A DNA stretch of 44,697 bases from Nitrospirota bacterium. Lineage in GTDB: Bacteria > Nitrospirota > Thermodesulfovibrionia > Thermodesulfovibrionales > JdFR-85. Below, piece by piece: positions 28,126 to 38,362 of this stretch; positions within the stretch are counted from its first letter, which is position 1; each line of letters opens with the position of its first letter. The translations under genes and the position numbers were made by a program. The stretch covers positions 1 through 44,697 of the forward strand of contig JAYWMQ010000044.1 in the NCBI GenBank assembly GCA_035873375.1, written 5' to 3'. The notes under the pieces are model-generated. The model saw nothing but the letters and a program-made list of their open reading frames with translations. It made no database searches and had not been told where the DNA came from.

Positions 28126-28820
28126 TGGAAACCATGAATAATGTAAAAAACAGGGCAAAGCCGTTTGAGTTCATGCAGTGCATAAGTATCCTGAAGTCAA
28201 CAGCAAAGAGGGCAAAGAACCTGCGCGAACTGAGAGACCTGATTGCTACTGTCAGCGAAGAATCAATATTTCATCATACCTGTCAGTACTTTCTGAAGGG
28301 TAGGATACGTGAATACACAAATGATTTTGCTCACTGGGTAGGTGAGTCCCTTGAAGAGAGCGCACTGGCGGAACAACTCTCAAGCATTGACCCCTATGAG
28401 TTCAAAAGCATCTCTGAACTAAGAACCGCCATCCTTACTGTAATAGACAATTACCTGGAAAATTTTCCGGAGCCAAGGGAGGCCCTGGCCGGAGAAGAGT
28501 TCTATTTTAATGAAACCATTACCATTGTCTTCCCCGCCCACATAAGGGCAAGAAATCTCGCTGAGTTCCTTATTGCAATCAGATACATTGACGGCGCATC
28601 TATTTACTATCACTTTCACGAGGCAAGGACACGTCTTGGCGGAGGGATTGATGACTTTTCAAAATGGTTTGATGAAGTGCTGGGTGAACAGGAACTTGCA
28701 AAAAGACTGTGGGCCATTGACCCGTTCATGCATAGCATCGAAGGGATCAGGGAGCATATAGTGGAGATCGTTAATGAGAAGGTTAAAAAGGATATGGAAA
28801 TTACGGGAGTTGAGGAATGA
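28125..28820 (+). CDS. DUF5752-type protein with two homologous halves
   Basis: The protein has two related halves. NLRELRDLI, SIFHHTCQYF, DFAHWVGE and IDPYEFKSI in the first correspond to NLAEFLIAI, SIYYHFHEAR, DFSKWFDEV and IDPFMHSI in the second. It is soluble and helical, without known catalytic motif. I recognise the DUF5752 pattern, a family of unknown function that tends to sit beside trehalose synthase genes (from memory). It overlaps the kinase stop by 1 base and the treT start by 4 bases. A regulatory or assembly role for TreT or OtsAB is possible but is inference. Confidence 0.72.
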   Translation: METMNNVKNRAKPFEFMQCISILKSTAKRAKNLRELRDLIATVSEESIFHHTCQYFLKGRIREYTNDFAHWVGESLEESALAEQLSSIDPYEFKSISELRTAILTVIDNYLENFPEPREALAGEEFYFNETITIVFPAHIRARNLAEFLIAIRYIDGASIYYHFHEARTRLGGGIDDFSKWFDEVLGEQELAKRLWAIDPFMHSIEGIREHIVEIVNEKVKKDMEITGVEE

Positions 28821-30049
28821 TAGCTAAATATGCCGGAATAGCACCAAAGGGCGATTTAATCCTTCTGCAAAAGCTGGGAGAAATATTCCGAGAAAAGTCT
28901 TTTCTGCATATAAATTCCACACGTACTGGTGGTGGTGTTGCCGAGATACTGCAACGGATGATACCGATACTGAGGGACCTCGGCATTGATGCAAGGTGGG
29001 AAATAATAGAGGGTGATGAAAGGTTTTTTGATATAACAAAAAAGATTCACAATGCCCTTCAGGGCAACTTTGAGGCCATAACGGATGAGATGTGGCAGTA
29101 CCACTACGAGGTCAATAAGAGGAACGCCAAAAAGCTCAATCTTGAAGCAGATGCTGTTCTGATTCACGACCCACAACCTGCTCCACTGATTGAATTCAAG
29201 GTTCAGGATTACTCCGAATCCGACAATGTTCCATGGCTGTGGCGATGTCATATTGATGTCTCAAATCCAGTGCAGGAGGTTTGTGATTACCTCAGGCAAT
29301 ATTGTGAAAAGTATGATGCTGCCATCTTCTCCGTCTCAAAGTTTGCAAGGTCAATGTCAATAGATGAGTTCATTATTCCCCCATCCATTGACCCGTTAAG
29401 CGAAAAAAACAGGGACCTGACTGAGGACGAAATAAGGGAAACACTTGAAAAATATAAAATACCGGCTGACAGGCCGATAATGCTGCAGGTATCAAGATTT
29501 GACAGATTCAAGGACCCCATCGGGGTTATAAAGGCATACAGGATCGTCAAAAAATACAACGACTGCATCCTGATTCTCGCAGGCAGTCCTGCAAGTGATG
29601 ACCCCGAGGGAGAGATCGTCCTGAACGAGGTCCGGGAATATGCATCCAATGACCCTGACATACACATACTCCTGCTTCCGCCATTCAGTGACAGGGATAT
29701 AAACGCCTTGCAGAGAAGTGCAACCGTGGTATTGCAGAAATCACTCAAGGAAGGCTTCGGGCTAACGGTCTCCGAGGCAATGTGGAAGGGAAAACCGGTG
29801 ATAGGAGGGGCTACAGGTGGAATACCCCTGCAGATTGTGCATGGGTTTACCGGTTTCCTCGTCCATACATCAGAGGGAGCAGCGTTCAGGGCAAGGCAGT
29901 TCCTGAACAACCCGGAAATGGTGAAAAAGATGGGTGAAAGAGGTAAAGATTATATAAGGAATAACTTCCTTATAACGCGGCAGGTACGCGATTATCTTTC
30001 CGTCTGGTATGCGATTAAAAACAATGAAAAATCGGTTCTTGAACTGTGA
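28817..30049 (+). CDS. treT: Trehalose glycosyltransferring synthase (TreT-type GT4)
   Basis: TreT makes trehalose from NDP-glucose and glucose and, in some organisms, runs in reverse to use trehalose. The N-terminal TRTGGGVAEILQRMIP loop, DIDARW-like GIDARWEIIEGDERFF and HDPQPAPLIEF are typical of TreT. The GT4 C-domain shows LQVSRFDRFKDPIGVI, LPPFSDRDINALQRSA and the donor-site EGFGLTVSEAMWKGKP. The length of 410 fits. It is coupled to neighbours on both sides by 4-base overlaps. Nucleotide preference (ADP, UDP or GDP) cannot be read from sequence. Confidence 0.88.
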   Translation: MIAKYAGIAPKGDLILLQKLGEIFREKSFLHINSTRTGGGVAEILQRMIPILRDLGIDARWEIIEGDERFFDITKKIHNALQGNFEAITDEMWQYHYEVNKRNAKKLNLEADAVLIHDPQPAPLIEFKVQDYSESDNVPWLWRCHIDVSNPVQEVCDYLRQYCEKYDAAIFSVSKFARSMSIDEFIIPPSIDPLSEKNRDLTEDEIRETLEKYKIPADRPIMLQVSRFDRFKDPIGVIKAYRIVKKYNDCILILAGSPASDDPEGEIVLNEVREYASNDPDIHILLLPPFSDRDINALQRSATVVLQKSLKEGFGLTVSEAMWKGKPVIGGATGGIPLQIVHGFTGFLVHTSEGAAFRARQFLNNPEMVKKMGERGKDYIRNNFLITRQVRDYLSVWYAIKNNEKSVLEL

Positions 30050-32268
30050 AATCCAAAAGGTTAAGGACATTTATAGAAGATAATTTCATAGACAAGGGTC
30101 TTTTTATTATCTCAAACAGGGAACCATATATTCATAAAAAGACCCTTAAGGGCACTAAAGTGGATAAACCCGCCGGGGGGCTCACATCAGCCATGGATGC
30201 AGTTCTGAAGGCAACCGGAGGCACATGGATAGCATGGGGCAGCGGCAGCGGGGATAAAGAGGCGGTTGATGAAAAGGATTGCATTGCAGTCCCTCCGGAA
30301 AACCCATCCTATACGCTTAAAAGGGTCTGGCTGCCCAAAAGGGTATCAGAGAATTACTATCATGGCTATTCCAACCAGGTCCTATGGCCCCTCTGCCACA
30401 TCGCTCTCGACAGGGTCTACTTCAGAAGGAGATTCTGGGAGGATTATGAAAAGGCAAACCACCTGTTTGCTGAAGCCACCCTTCAGGAGGTTGAAGATGA
30501 TTGCGTTGTCTGGATCCATGATTATCACCTCTGCCTCGTCCCACGAATCCTGAGAGAGAAGAAACCATCACTCACAATAGCCCATTTCTGGCACATACCG
30601 TGGCCTGACTGGAGTGTATTCAGGGTATGTCCTCAATCCACACAGATACTGGAAGGCCTGTTAGGTAATGATATTATCGGGTTTCAGATACCCTTATTTG
30701 CCAAGAACTTTATGGACTGCGTAAAAGAGACCCTTGATGCAGAGATCAACTATGACGAATCAACCGTTATATACAGGGGACAGACCACAAGACTGAAGGC
30801 ATTTCCGATAAGTATTGATTACGATAGATTCAATTCAACAAGCCATTCAAAAAAGGTCACTACTTTAATGAAAAAACTGAGGACAAAGTCCAATCTGCCT
30901 CAATACACAGGGGTCGGTGTGGACAGGCTTGAATATACCAAGGGTCTGATAAAGCGGCTGCAGGCGTTAAGCCTCTTTTTTGACAAATACGAGAGATACA
31001 GAAAAAAATTCACCTTTCTGCAGATTACGGTTCCGACAAGAATGAAGGAACCCTACATCAGTTATCAGAGAACTGTAGAGAAGCTGATAGAAAAGATAAA
31101 CAAAAAATATGCAACCGATGACTGGAAACCGATTATCAATATCAATAAAAAGCTTGATCATACGGAGCTTGTTGCATATTACAGAATGGCCGACATTGGC
31201 CTGATCAGCTCGATATACGATGGGATGAACCTCGTAGCCAAGGAATACATAGCCTCTCAGGCCGATGAAAAAGGCGTGCTTATACTGAGCGAATTTGCCG
31301 GAGCAGCAGATGAACTGGAGGGCGCTATCCTTGTAAACCCCTATGACATAGAAAACTTTGCAGACAGCATAAGCAGGGCTTTGAAGATGCCGGAAAAGGA
31401 AAAGAGAGAGAGGATGAGGCTCCTGAGAAAACAGGTGGAGGAACACGATATATACAAATGGATACTTGACATCTTCCATGAGTTGACGATCATATCCTCA
31501 ATGAAACACAACCAGTGTCAATACCTCTTTGACCACGGCAGCCTGATAAAAGAAAAACTTGCCCGTCATAAACTCTTTCTCTTCCTCGACTACGACGGAA
31601 CCCTGACCCCTATAGTTGAATCCCCTGAAAAGGCCGTTCTCCCGGAAGAGATACGCTCTCTTATTGTGAAGCTGAAGGAACGGTTTCCGGTTGCCATAAT
31701 AAGCGGCAGAACACTTCAGGACGTCAGAGAGCGGGTCGGCATCGAGGGACTGGTTTACGCAGGTAATCACGGCGCAGAGATATGGGATGGGGAAAAGACG
31801 TTTATCAGCCCTGAGTTTTCAGTCAACAAGGATCAACTGAAGGATTTCTTAAACAGGTTGAGTGAGGCACTCTACCATATTCAGGGTGTTTTAATAGAGG
31901 ATAAGGGTATCACTGCAAGCATACATTACAGGAAGGTAAGGATCAAATACCTGGGAGAGTTTCTGAATATATTCTGGAGTATAGCAAACGATTACAAGGA
32001 TGTATTCAGGATTACTTCAGGCAAGAAGGTCTTTGAGATAAGACCGCTTAACGCTTGGAACAAGGGCGATGCAGTCAGGTGGATATGGGAGAATCTGGGA
32101 AAAGAGAGACTGCCGGTCTATATAGGTGACGACACCACGGATGAGGATGCCTTCAGGGTATTAAAGGGCAACGGTATCTCCGTCTGTATCGGCTGCAGTC
32201 CTGAGGCCGACTATTACCTGAAGAGCCAGAAAGATGTAAAGGAGTTTCTACAGTTTTTGCTGTCATGA
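30046..32268 (+). CDS. otsAB: Bifunctional trehalose-6-phosphate synthase / phosphatase (OtsA-OtsB fusion)
   Basis: Residues 1-485 form a GT20 synthase: FIISNREPYIH, PAGGLTSAM, VWIHDYHLCLVP, GVDRLEYTKGL and YDGMNLVAKEYIAS. Residues about 505-740 form a HAD phosphatase with DYDGT (Asp515 and Asp517), IISGRTLQDV, AGNHGAEI and GDDTTDEDAF. The enzyme would make trehalose-6-phosphate from a nucleotide glucose and glucose-6-phosphate and then dephosphorylate it. Such fusions are known in eukaryotes and some bacteria. It starts with GTG, overlapping the treT stop by 4 bases. Confidence 0.93.
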   Translation: MKSKRLRTFIEDNFIDKGLFIISNREPYIHKKTLKGTKVDKPAGGLTSAMDAVLKATGGTWIAWGSGSGDKEAVDEKDCIAVPPENPSYTLKRVWLPKRVSENYYHGYSNQVLWPLCHIALDRVYFRRRFWEDYEKANHLFAEATLQEVEDDCVVWIHDYHLCLVPRILREKKPSLTIAHFWHIPWPDWSVFRVCPQSTQILEGLLGNDIIGFQIPLFAKNFMDCVKETLDAEINYDESTVIYRGQTTRLKAFPISIDYDRFNSTSHSKKVTTLMKKLRTKSNLPQYTGVGVDRLEYTKGLIKRLQALSLFFDKYERYRKKFTFLQITVPTRMKEPYISYQRTVEKLIEKINKKYATDDWKPIININKKLDHTELVAYYRMADIGLISSIYDGMNLVAKEYIASQADEKGVLILSEFAGAADELEGAILVNPYDIENFADSISRALKMPEKEKRERMRLLRKQVEEHDIYKWILDIFHELTIISSMKHNQCQYLFDHGSLIKEKLARHKLFLFLDYDGTLTPIVESPEKAVLPEEIRSLIVKLKERFPVAIISGRTLQDVRERVGIEGLVYAGNHGAEIWDGEKTFISPEFSVNKDQLKDFLNRLSEALYHIQGVLIEDKGITASIHYRKVRIKYLGEFLNIFWSIANDYKDVFRITSGKKVFEIRPLNAWNKGDAVRWIWENLGKERLPVYIGDDTTDEDAFRVLKGNGISVCIGCSPEADYYLKSQKDVKEFLQFLLS

Positions 32269-33611
32269 AAAAAACTGTCATGAAAAAGACAAAAAAAATT
32301 TCAACAACGGCATATCCGTGGTATACAGACCATTATCTGTTCGTAGTTTTGGGGTATTCCGTATTACTGCTCCTCTTGCTGCCGCTGCTTGCCGGCTGTG
32401 TATCAAAAAAGGAGCCCTCAGGAGACGGGATGACCACGATTGTCTTCAAGCACGGCAAGATCGCAGGCGACCCCGCCCTCTTCAGGAAATTAATAGAGAG
32501 GTTTGAGGCCCGTAACCAGGATATAAAGGTAAAAGACGAGGCCCTTCCCGCATCCACAGACGAGCAGCATCAGTTCTACGTAATAAACCTTGAGGGCAAG
32601 AGCTCGGACTTTGATGTCCTGAGCATGGATGTCATCTGGGTGCCTGAGTTTGCAAGGACCGGCTGGCTGAGGGACCTGTCAACCCTTATCCCCAAAGACA
32701 AACGGGATGAGTTCTTCCCCGGGCCCATGCAGGCCGTTACCTACAAGGGCAGCATATATGCCATACCCTGGTATATTGATGCAGGCCTGCTCTACTACAG
32801 AAAGGACCTTCTTGATAAATACGGTTTTTCGCCACCGAAGACCTGGCAGGAACTCGTAAAGACCGCCCGCAGTATCATGGAGAAAGAGCCTCAGGTATAC
32901 GGCTTCATATGGCAGGGCAAACAGTATGAAGGACTCGTCTGCAATGTCCTTGAATACTTCTGGAGCAACGGCGGAGATGTGCTGAAAAACGGCAGGGTGG
33001 TTATCAACAGCCCTGAAAATATAGAGGCATTACAGTTCATGGTAGATCTGATAAGGAAATACAAGGTCACTCCTCCGCTTGTAGTCACTGCAATCGAGGA
33101 GCCCACAAGACATATTTTCGGCAGTGGCAGGGCACTCTTTATGAGGAACTGGCCCTATGCCTGGAACATCTTTCAGAGGGAGGACTCCGCAGTCAGGGGA
33201 AAGATAGGGGTATCAAGGCTGCCGTCATTTCCCGGTAAATCCTCTGCATCAACCCTTGGCGGGTGGCAGCTCGGGATAAACAGGTATTCAAAAAACCCGA
33301 AGGCCGCAGAAAGGTTTGTTAAATTCCTCACATCCCCTGAGTCCCAAAAGACCCTTGCCCTCACAATCGGCTACAAACCTACAAGAAAATCACTGTACAG
33401 AGATGCGGACCTGATAGCACAGCAGCCCTTTATTGCAAGCCTTTACGATATATTTATGACGGCAAGGCCAAGACCCGTAACACCCTACTACATGCTTATC
33501 ACCCAAGTGATGCAACCCGAATTCAGCGCTGCCCTCTCCGGCATAAAGACCCCTGAAGATGCATTAAAAACAGCCCAGATACAGATCGAGCGAATACTCG
33601 GAGCAGAATAA
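32265..33611 (+). CDS. Sugar ABC transporter substrate-binding lipoprotein
   Basis: A family 1 (MalE-like) solute-binding protein. The signal ends in the lipobox LLAGC (Cys45 from the first ATG); an in-frame ATG at codon 6 would shorten the unusually long N-region. Typical segments are FEARNQDIKV, SDFDVLSMDVIW, WYIDAGLLYYRKDLLDKYG and FSPPKTWQELV. LGGWQLGINRYSKNP follows later. The operon suggests trehalose or a related alpha-glucoside as ligand, like mycobacterial LpqY; this is inference. It overlaps otsAB by 4 bases. Confidence 0.88.
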   Translation: MKKTVMKKTKKISTTAYPWYTDHYLFVVLGYSVLLLLLLPLLAGCVSKKEPSGDGMTTIVFKHGKIAGDPALFRKLIERFEARNQDIKVKDEALPASTDEQHQFYVINLEGKSSDFDVLSMDVIWVPEFARTGWLRDLSTLIPKDKRDEFFPGPMQAVTYKGSIYAIPWYIDAGLLYYRKDLLDKYGFSPPKTWQELVKTARSIMEKEPQVYGFIWQGKQYEGLVCNVLEYFWSNGGDVLKNGRVVINSPENIEALQFMVDLIRKYKVTPPLVVTAIEEPTRHIFGSGRALFMRNWPYAWNIFQREDSAVRGKIGVSRLPSFPGKSSASTLGGWQLGINRYSKNPKAAERFVKFLTSPESQKTLALTIGYKPTRKSLYRDADLIAQQPFIASLYDIFMTARPRPVTPYYMLITQVMQPEFSAALSGIKTPEDALKTAQIQIERILGAE

Positions 33612-34462
33612 TGCGCGATGAGGAAAGGGGAAGATGGTTCGTAATGCCTTCTCTTGTCCTGCTCTCCATTGTCACGATATATCCCCTGATATATGTACTG
33701 TACCTGAGTCTTCAGAGGAGACTGCTGATATTCGATGTCTCAAGGTTTATAGGTATTGATAATTATCTCTTTCTCCTCAAAGACGACAGGTTTTTTAATG
33801 CCTTTAAAAACACACTGTACTTTACAATAATGTCGGTTACACTGGAGCTGTTGCTCGGCCTTGCAATAGCCCTCCTCATCAACAGGTCCTTCAGGATGAA
33901 GGGTCTGATACGTGCAATTGTCCTCATCCCGTGGGCAATACCCACGGTTGTTTCTGCAAAGATGTGGGAGTGGATTTACAATACGGACTTCGGGATACTG
34001 AATTATCTCCTGGGTGTAAAGATAAACTGGCTCGGAAGTCCCTTCTGGGCCATTAATGCAGCGGTATTCATGGATGTATGGAAGACCACACCCTTTGTGG
34101 TAATCCTCCTTACCGCAGGACTTCAGGTCATACCAAAAGACCTCTACCAGGCCGCCAGGGTGGATGGAGCAGGAAGGTGGGACATTTTTACAAGGATAGT
34201 CCTGCCGCTCCTTAAGCCCGTAATTCTGGTGGTCCTTATATTCAGGACACTCGATGCCTTCAGGGTCTTTGATGCCATCTATGTACTGACAGGGGGCGGT
34301 CCGGCCAACACAACCGAGACCCTGTCGATATATGCATACAAGGTCCTCTTTCAGACGCTTCAGTTCGGCTATGGCTCCACCCTTGCCGTAGTAGTCTTTC
34401 TCTGCACAGGGGGGATCAGTATATTTTACATAAGGCTCCTCAGCAGGGGGGTCAAATTATGA
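33611..34462 (+). CDS. Sugar ABC transporter permease (MalF/SugA type)
   Basis: Six membrane helices, with the first at VMPSLVLLSIVTIYPLIYV. The EAA loop that contacts the ATPase reads AARVDGAGRWDIFTRIVLP. Downstream YVLTGGGPANTTETLSIY is the usual MalF-class motif. The length of 283 fits the short MalF form. It starts one base before the stop of the binding protein ends and overlaps the next permease by 4 bases. Confidence 0.9.
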   Translation: MRDEERGRWFVMPSLVLLSIVTIYPLIYVLYLSLQRRLLIFDVSRFIGIDNYLFLLKDDRFFNAFKNTLYFTIMSVTLELLLGLAIALLINRSFRMKGLIRAIVLIPWAIPTVVSAKMWEWIYNTDFGILNYLLGVKINWLGSPFWAINAAVFMDVWKTTPFVVILLTAGLQVIPKDLYQAARVDGAGRWDIFTRIVLPLLKPVILVVLIFRTLDAFRVFDAIYVLTGGGPANTTETLSIYAYKVLFQTLQFGYGSTLAVVVFLCTGGISIFYIRLLSRGVKL

Positions 34463-35271
34463 GAAGAGCCCTCTTCTACCTCCTGATAATCCTTCTGGCC
34501 CTTTACTGCGCGGGCCCACTTCTGTGGCAGTTTATTACAAGTCTGAAGCCTGACACTGAACTGACAAAACTCCCCCCTATCCTGCCCACCTCCTCGACAA
34601 TGGATAATTACATCTCCATCTTTAAGGGGAACCCCTTTTTAAGGATTATCCTCAACAGTGCAATCGTTGCAGCATCAACCACCACGCTCTCCCTGATCCT
34701 CGGCTCCCTCTGCGCATTCGGCCTTGCAAAACTCAGGATCGGTTATAAGGGCCTGATCCTCGGGTTTGTCCTTTCAGTCTCCATGTTTCCGCCGATAGCA
34801 ACAGTGAGTCCACTCTATCTCATAATCCGGGCCCTCGGTCTCAGGGACACGCTCTTTGCATTGATAATCACCTATACCACGTTCTCCCTGCCCCTGGCTA
34901 TCTGGGTGCTCACAAATTTCTTCAGGGAGATTCCTGACGAGATATACCTTGCTGCCCGGGTGGATGGATGCACACCGTTTCAGGTCTTCTACAAGATCAT
35001 GCTGCCACTTGCAGCGCCCGGCATCTTTGCAACGGCAATACTCGTATTTATATTCTCATGGAACGAGTTTCTCTTTGCCCTCACATTCACATCCACTGTT
35101 GCGTCAAGGACAATACCGGTAGGGATTGCACTCTTCCCGGGGCTTCATGAAGTGCCGTGGGGCGACATTGCAGCCGCCTCGGTAGTTGTCACCATCCCCC
35201 TGATAATACTCGTATTTGCATTCCAGAAGAGGATTATCGAAGGACTCACAGCAGGCTCGATCAGGGGATAG
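34459..35271 (+). CDS. Sugar ABC transporter permease (MalG/SugB type)
   Basis: The second permease, 270 residues and about six helices. The EAA loop reads AARVDGCTPFQVFYKIMLP, and SWNEFLFALTFT is the MalG-class signature. KRIIEGLTAGSIRG is the typical end. It closes the operon; no ATP-binding gene follows before the convergent typA gene 35 bases away. The transporter must borrow an ATPase encoded elsewhere, as MsmX does for several importers in Bacillus. Confidence 0.9.
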   Translation: MRRALFYLLIILLALYCAGPLLWQFITSLKPDTELTKLPPILPTSSTMDNYISIFKGNPFLRIILNSAIVAASTTTLSLILGSLCAFGLAKLRIGYKGLILGFVLSVSMFPPIATVSPLYLIIRALGLRDTLFALIITYTTFSLPLAIWVLTNFFREIPDEIYLAARVDGCTPFQVFYKIMLPLAAPGIFATAILVFIFSWNEFLFALTFTSTVASRTIPVGIALFPGLHEVPWGDIAAASVVVTIPLIILVFAFQKRIIEGLTAGSIRG

Positions 35272-35305
35272 GCCCGGAGCGGCATCACACGGGACGGTAC
35301 AACCT

Positions 35306-37132
35306 CTATGACCTGAACTTCGGTCTCTTGCCGGCCTCAAGAACTTTTTTCCGCAGCCTCACGGATTGAGGGGTTATCTCCACTATCTCGTCTTCCTTGA
35401 TGAATTCTATGGCCTGCTCAAGGCTCATCTGCCTTGGCGGGACCAGTTGCAGTGTATCATCAGCAGCAGCGGCACGCATATTTGTAAGCTTCTTTTCCTT
35501 TGTGATATTCACATCCATATCATTTTCCCTCGAATTTTCACCCACAACCATACCCTCGTAGACTTGGGTGTTTTCCTTGATAAAAAGGGTTCCTCTGGGC
35601 TGTATGTGAAACAGCGCATATGGGGTAGCCCTTCCCGACCTGTCGGCAACAAGTGCACCTGTCTTTCTTTTAGTTATGGGACCATGCCACGGTTCGTATC
35701 CGTCAAACAGATGGTTGGAGAGGCCTGTCCCCCTTGTGTCCGTCAGGAACTGGGATCTGAACCCGATCAAACCCCGGGAGGGAATCCTGAACTCAAGGAC
35801 GGCCCGGCCATGTCCATTATTCTGCATCTTCAGCATCTTGCCCCTCCTTATCCCGATCTGCTGGGTCACCACACCGACAAACTCTTCAGGCACATCTATT
35901 ACGAGCAGTTCCATCGGTTCATGCAGGACACCGTCAATATCTTTTGTTATGGTCTCAGGCATTGATACCGAGAGCTCATATCCCTCTCTCCTCATCATCT
36001 CTATAAGTATTGCAAGCTGCAGTTCTCCACGCCCCATCACCCTGAAGGAATCGGGATTCTCAAAATCCACCTTTATGGATACATTGTAAAGCAGTTCCTT
36101 TTCAAGGCGCTCCCTCAGTTTTCTTGACGTAACATACGTGCCTTCCTTGCCGGCAAAAGGAGAGGTATTTACGGAAAAGGCCATTGATATGGTCGGTTCA
36201 TCCACCTTTATTCTCGGCAGAGGCTTTGGTCTCTCTATATCCGTAATCGTATCACCTATGGTAATCCCCTCTATCCCGGCAAGCGCGACTATATCGCCGG
36301 CAGTGGCCTTTTGTGTCTCCACCCGGTCGAGTCCATCAAAGGTGTAGATAGAGGTTATCCTCGTCTTTACCGCCTCGCCCCTGTTATCAATCATGGCTAC
36401 ATTATCTCCAACCCTGACAGTGCCTGAAAAAACCCTCCCAATGGCAAGCCTGCCAATATAATCGTTATAATCAATATTGGTTACAAGGAGCTGCAGGATA
36501 CCTTCGCTGTCACCTTCCGGAGCAGGAATTGTCTCAAGAATAAGGTCAAAGAGCGGCTTCAGGTTTTCTGATTCATCATCCATGCTGAGCTTTGCAATCC
36601 CGTCCCTGGCAATTGCGTACACAACCGGAAAGTCCAGTTGATCTTCCGAGGCATCCAGGTCAATAAACATATCATATATCTCATTTAAAACTTCCTGAAT
36701 CCTTGCGTCAGACCTGTCAATCTTGTTTACAACCAGGATCGGAATCAGTTTAAGTTCGAGCGCCTTTTTAAGAACAAACCTGGTCTGCGGCAGTGGTCCC
36801 TCTGATGCATCAACCAAAAGCAATACCCCATCCACCATCTTCAGGATTCTTTCAACCTCGCCACCAAAATCAGCATGTCCGGGCGTGTCAACGATATTTA
36901 TGATTGTGCCGTTATAATCGACAGCAGTGTTTTTGGCCATAATGGTAATCCCCCGCTCCCTCTCAAGGTCAATGTTATCCATAACCCTTTCGCGGACCTT
37001 TTCGTTGGCTCGAAATACACCTGCCTGTCTTAGCATTCCGTCAACAAGGGTTGTCTTGCCATGATCAACATGTGCAATAATTGCAATATTTCTTAAATCT
37101 TCACGTTTCATAATCCTGTCCTTTATATCCAT
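35306..37132 (-). CDS. typA: Translational GTPase TypA/BipA
   Basis: BipA binds the 70S ribosome and helps 50S assembly, mostly under stress or cold. The G domain shows [13 protein letters not shown] (G1), the RGITI switch, [11 protein letters not shown] (G3) and NKIDRSDA (G4). Later RGRGELQL-like [18 protein letters not shown] and the C-terminal [11 protein letters not shown] and [10 protein letters not shown] are BipA-specific. The length of 608 is standard. I keep the first ATG; an in-frame ATG seven codons on (MKREDLRN) has an equally good AAGGA site. It is about 200 bases after tsaD, with a hairpin repeat between. Confidence 0.95.
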   Translation of the reverse strand: MDIKDRIMKREDLRNIAIIAHVDHGKTTLVDGMLRQAGVFRANEKVRERVMDNIDLERERGITIMAKNTAVDYNGTIINIVDTPGHADFGGEVERILKMVDGVLLLVDASEGPLPQTRFVLKKALELKLIPILVVNKIDRSDARIQEVLNEIYDMFIDLDASEDQLDFPVVYAIARDGIAKLSMDDESENLKPLFDLILETIPAPEGDSEGILQLLVTNIDYNDYIGRLAIGRVFSGTVRVGDNVAMIDNRGEAVKTRITSIYTFDGLDRVETQKATAGDIVALAGIEGITIGDTITDIERPKPLPRIKVDEPTISMAFSVNTSPFAGKEGTYVTSRKLRERLEKELLYNVSIKVDFENPDSFRVMGRGELQLAILIEMMRREGYELSVSMPETITKDIDGVLHEPMELLVIDVPEEFVGVVTQQIGIRRGKMLKMQNNGHGRAVLEFRIPSRGLIGFRSQFLTDTRGTGLSNHLFDGYEPWHGPITKRKTGALVADRSGRATPYALFHIQPRGTLFIKENTQVYEGMVVGENSRENDMDVNITKEKKLTNMRAAAADDTLQLVPPRQMSLEQAIEFIKEDEIVEITPQSVRLRKKVLEAGKRPKFRS

Positions 37133-37230
37133 ATCTTTAATCCTCTTCCTTTTATGTTAAATTTTTTCTTCTTCAAACCATTCCGAAAACATTCAATGCA
37201 CTTTTAAAAAACTCAACTTTTCTATCTGTC

Positions 37231-37255
37231 ATTCCGGCAGTCCTTAAGCCGGAAT
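37231..37255. repeat. Dispersed hairpin ATTCCGGC...GCCGGAAT
   Basis: An 8-bp perfect stem with a 9-base loop between tsaD and typA. A close relative lies at 43982-44005. It could terminate or attenuate transcription, but there is no T tract. Confidence 0.5.
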
Positions 37256-37332
37256 CTGTTCTTTGGTAATGCTTTCCGGATGCCCTTAACGCTTCCGGCG
37301 CATGACGACAAAAAGACATTTATGCACAAACC

Positions 37333-38340
37333 CTATACAGGCAGATATGCCCTTGGGTTCAGCTCAAGCCCGGCTATGTCTCCCTTCGTATAATGAAGAT
37401 ATCCTGCAGCGGCAATCATTGCAGCATTATCCGTGCAGAGTGCAACCGGGGGGACATAGAGCTCTACCCCTGTCCTTTCCGCCATCTCTTTCATCGCAGC
37501 CCTGAGCTGCCGGTTTGCAGCCACACCACCTGTCAGGGTTACGCTTTTTATGCCCTCCTTTTTAACAGCATCTTCCGCCTTTTTAACCAGCACATCCACT
37601 ACAGCCGACTGAAAAGACGCACAGACATTCTGTATAAGAGACTCGTCTGAAGAATTATTCAGAGAAACCTTTTCTATATAATTCCTGACAGCCGTTTTGA
37701 GTCCACTGAAACTGAAGTCATAAGTCCCTGGAATAAGCGCCCTTGGGAATGGTATTGACTCCGGGTCCCCCTTCCCTGCAAGCTCATCTATTAACGGCCC
37801 CCCTGGATAACCGAGCCCGAGCAGCTTTGCAACCTTGTCATAGGCCTCACCGGCAGCGTCATCCCTCGTCCTGCCGAGCTCCCGGTAAGAGCCAAACCCA
37901 TCCACCCTTATCAGGGAAGTATGTCCTCCGGAGACTATAAGACTGAGAAAGGGAAAGGCCGGTCGCTGCTCAAGGAGAAAGACGGAAAATATATGTCCTT
38001 CAAGGTGATTCACACCGATAAGGGGAAGCCCCTTTGCATATGCAACTGCCTTTGCAAAGGAACACCCGACAAGGAGAGAGCCTATCAATCCAGGGCCCTG
38101 GCAGACAGCAATGCCCGAGAGGGTCTCAAGCCTGACAGAGGCCATCTTCAGGGCCTCATCTACCACAGGCCATATCATTTCAATATGGCGCCTTGATGCA
38201 AGCTCAGGTACTATACCGCCGTACTTTTCATGTATCTCTGCCTGTGAAGAGACCAAGTTGGACAGAATACGACTGCCATCAACCACTACGGAAGCAGAAG
38301 TGTCGTCACAGGAAGTGTCTATGCCAAGAATATATGTCAT
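37333..38340 (-). CDS. tsaD: tRNA N6-threonylcarbamoyladenosine transferase subunit TsaD
   Basis: TsaD transfers the threonylcarbamoyl group to A37 of ANN-decoding tRNAs, with TsaB and TsaE. It has the ASKHA fold with LGIDTSCDDTSASVV at the N-terminus, metal-binding histidines in NHLEGHIFS, SLIVSGGHTSLI, GEAYDKVAKLLGLGYPGG and LTGGVAANRQLR. DNAAMIA with metal-binding Asp is near the end. The length of 335 is normal. It follows lolA by 22 bases. Confidence 0.96.
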   Translation of the reverse strand: MTYILGIDTSCDDTSASVVVDGSRILSNLVSSQAEIHEKYGGIVPELASRRHIEMIWPVVDEALKMASVRLETLSGIAVCQGPGLIGSLLVGCSFAKAVAYAKGLPLIGVNHLEGHIFSVFLLEQRPAFPFLSLIVSGGHTSLIRVDGFGSYRELGRTRDDAAGEAYDKVAKLLGLGYPGGPLIDELAGKGDPESIPFPRALIPGTYDFSFSGLKTAVRNYIEKVSLNNSSDESLIQNVCASFQSAVVDVLVKKAEDAVKKEGIKSVTLTGGVAANRQLRAAMKEMAERTGVELYVPPVALCTDNAAMIAAAGYLHYTKGDIAGLELNPRAYLPV

Positions 38341-38362
38341 CCAGTCATTATGTCTTAACCCC

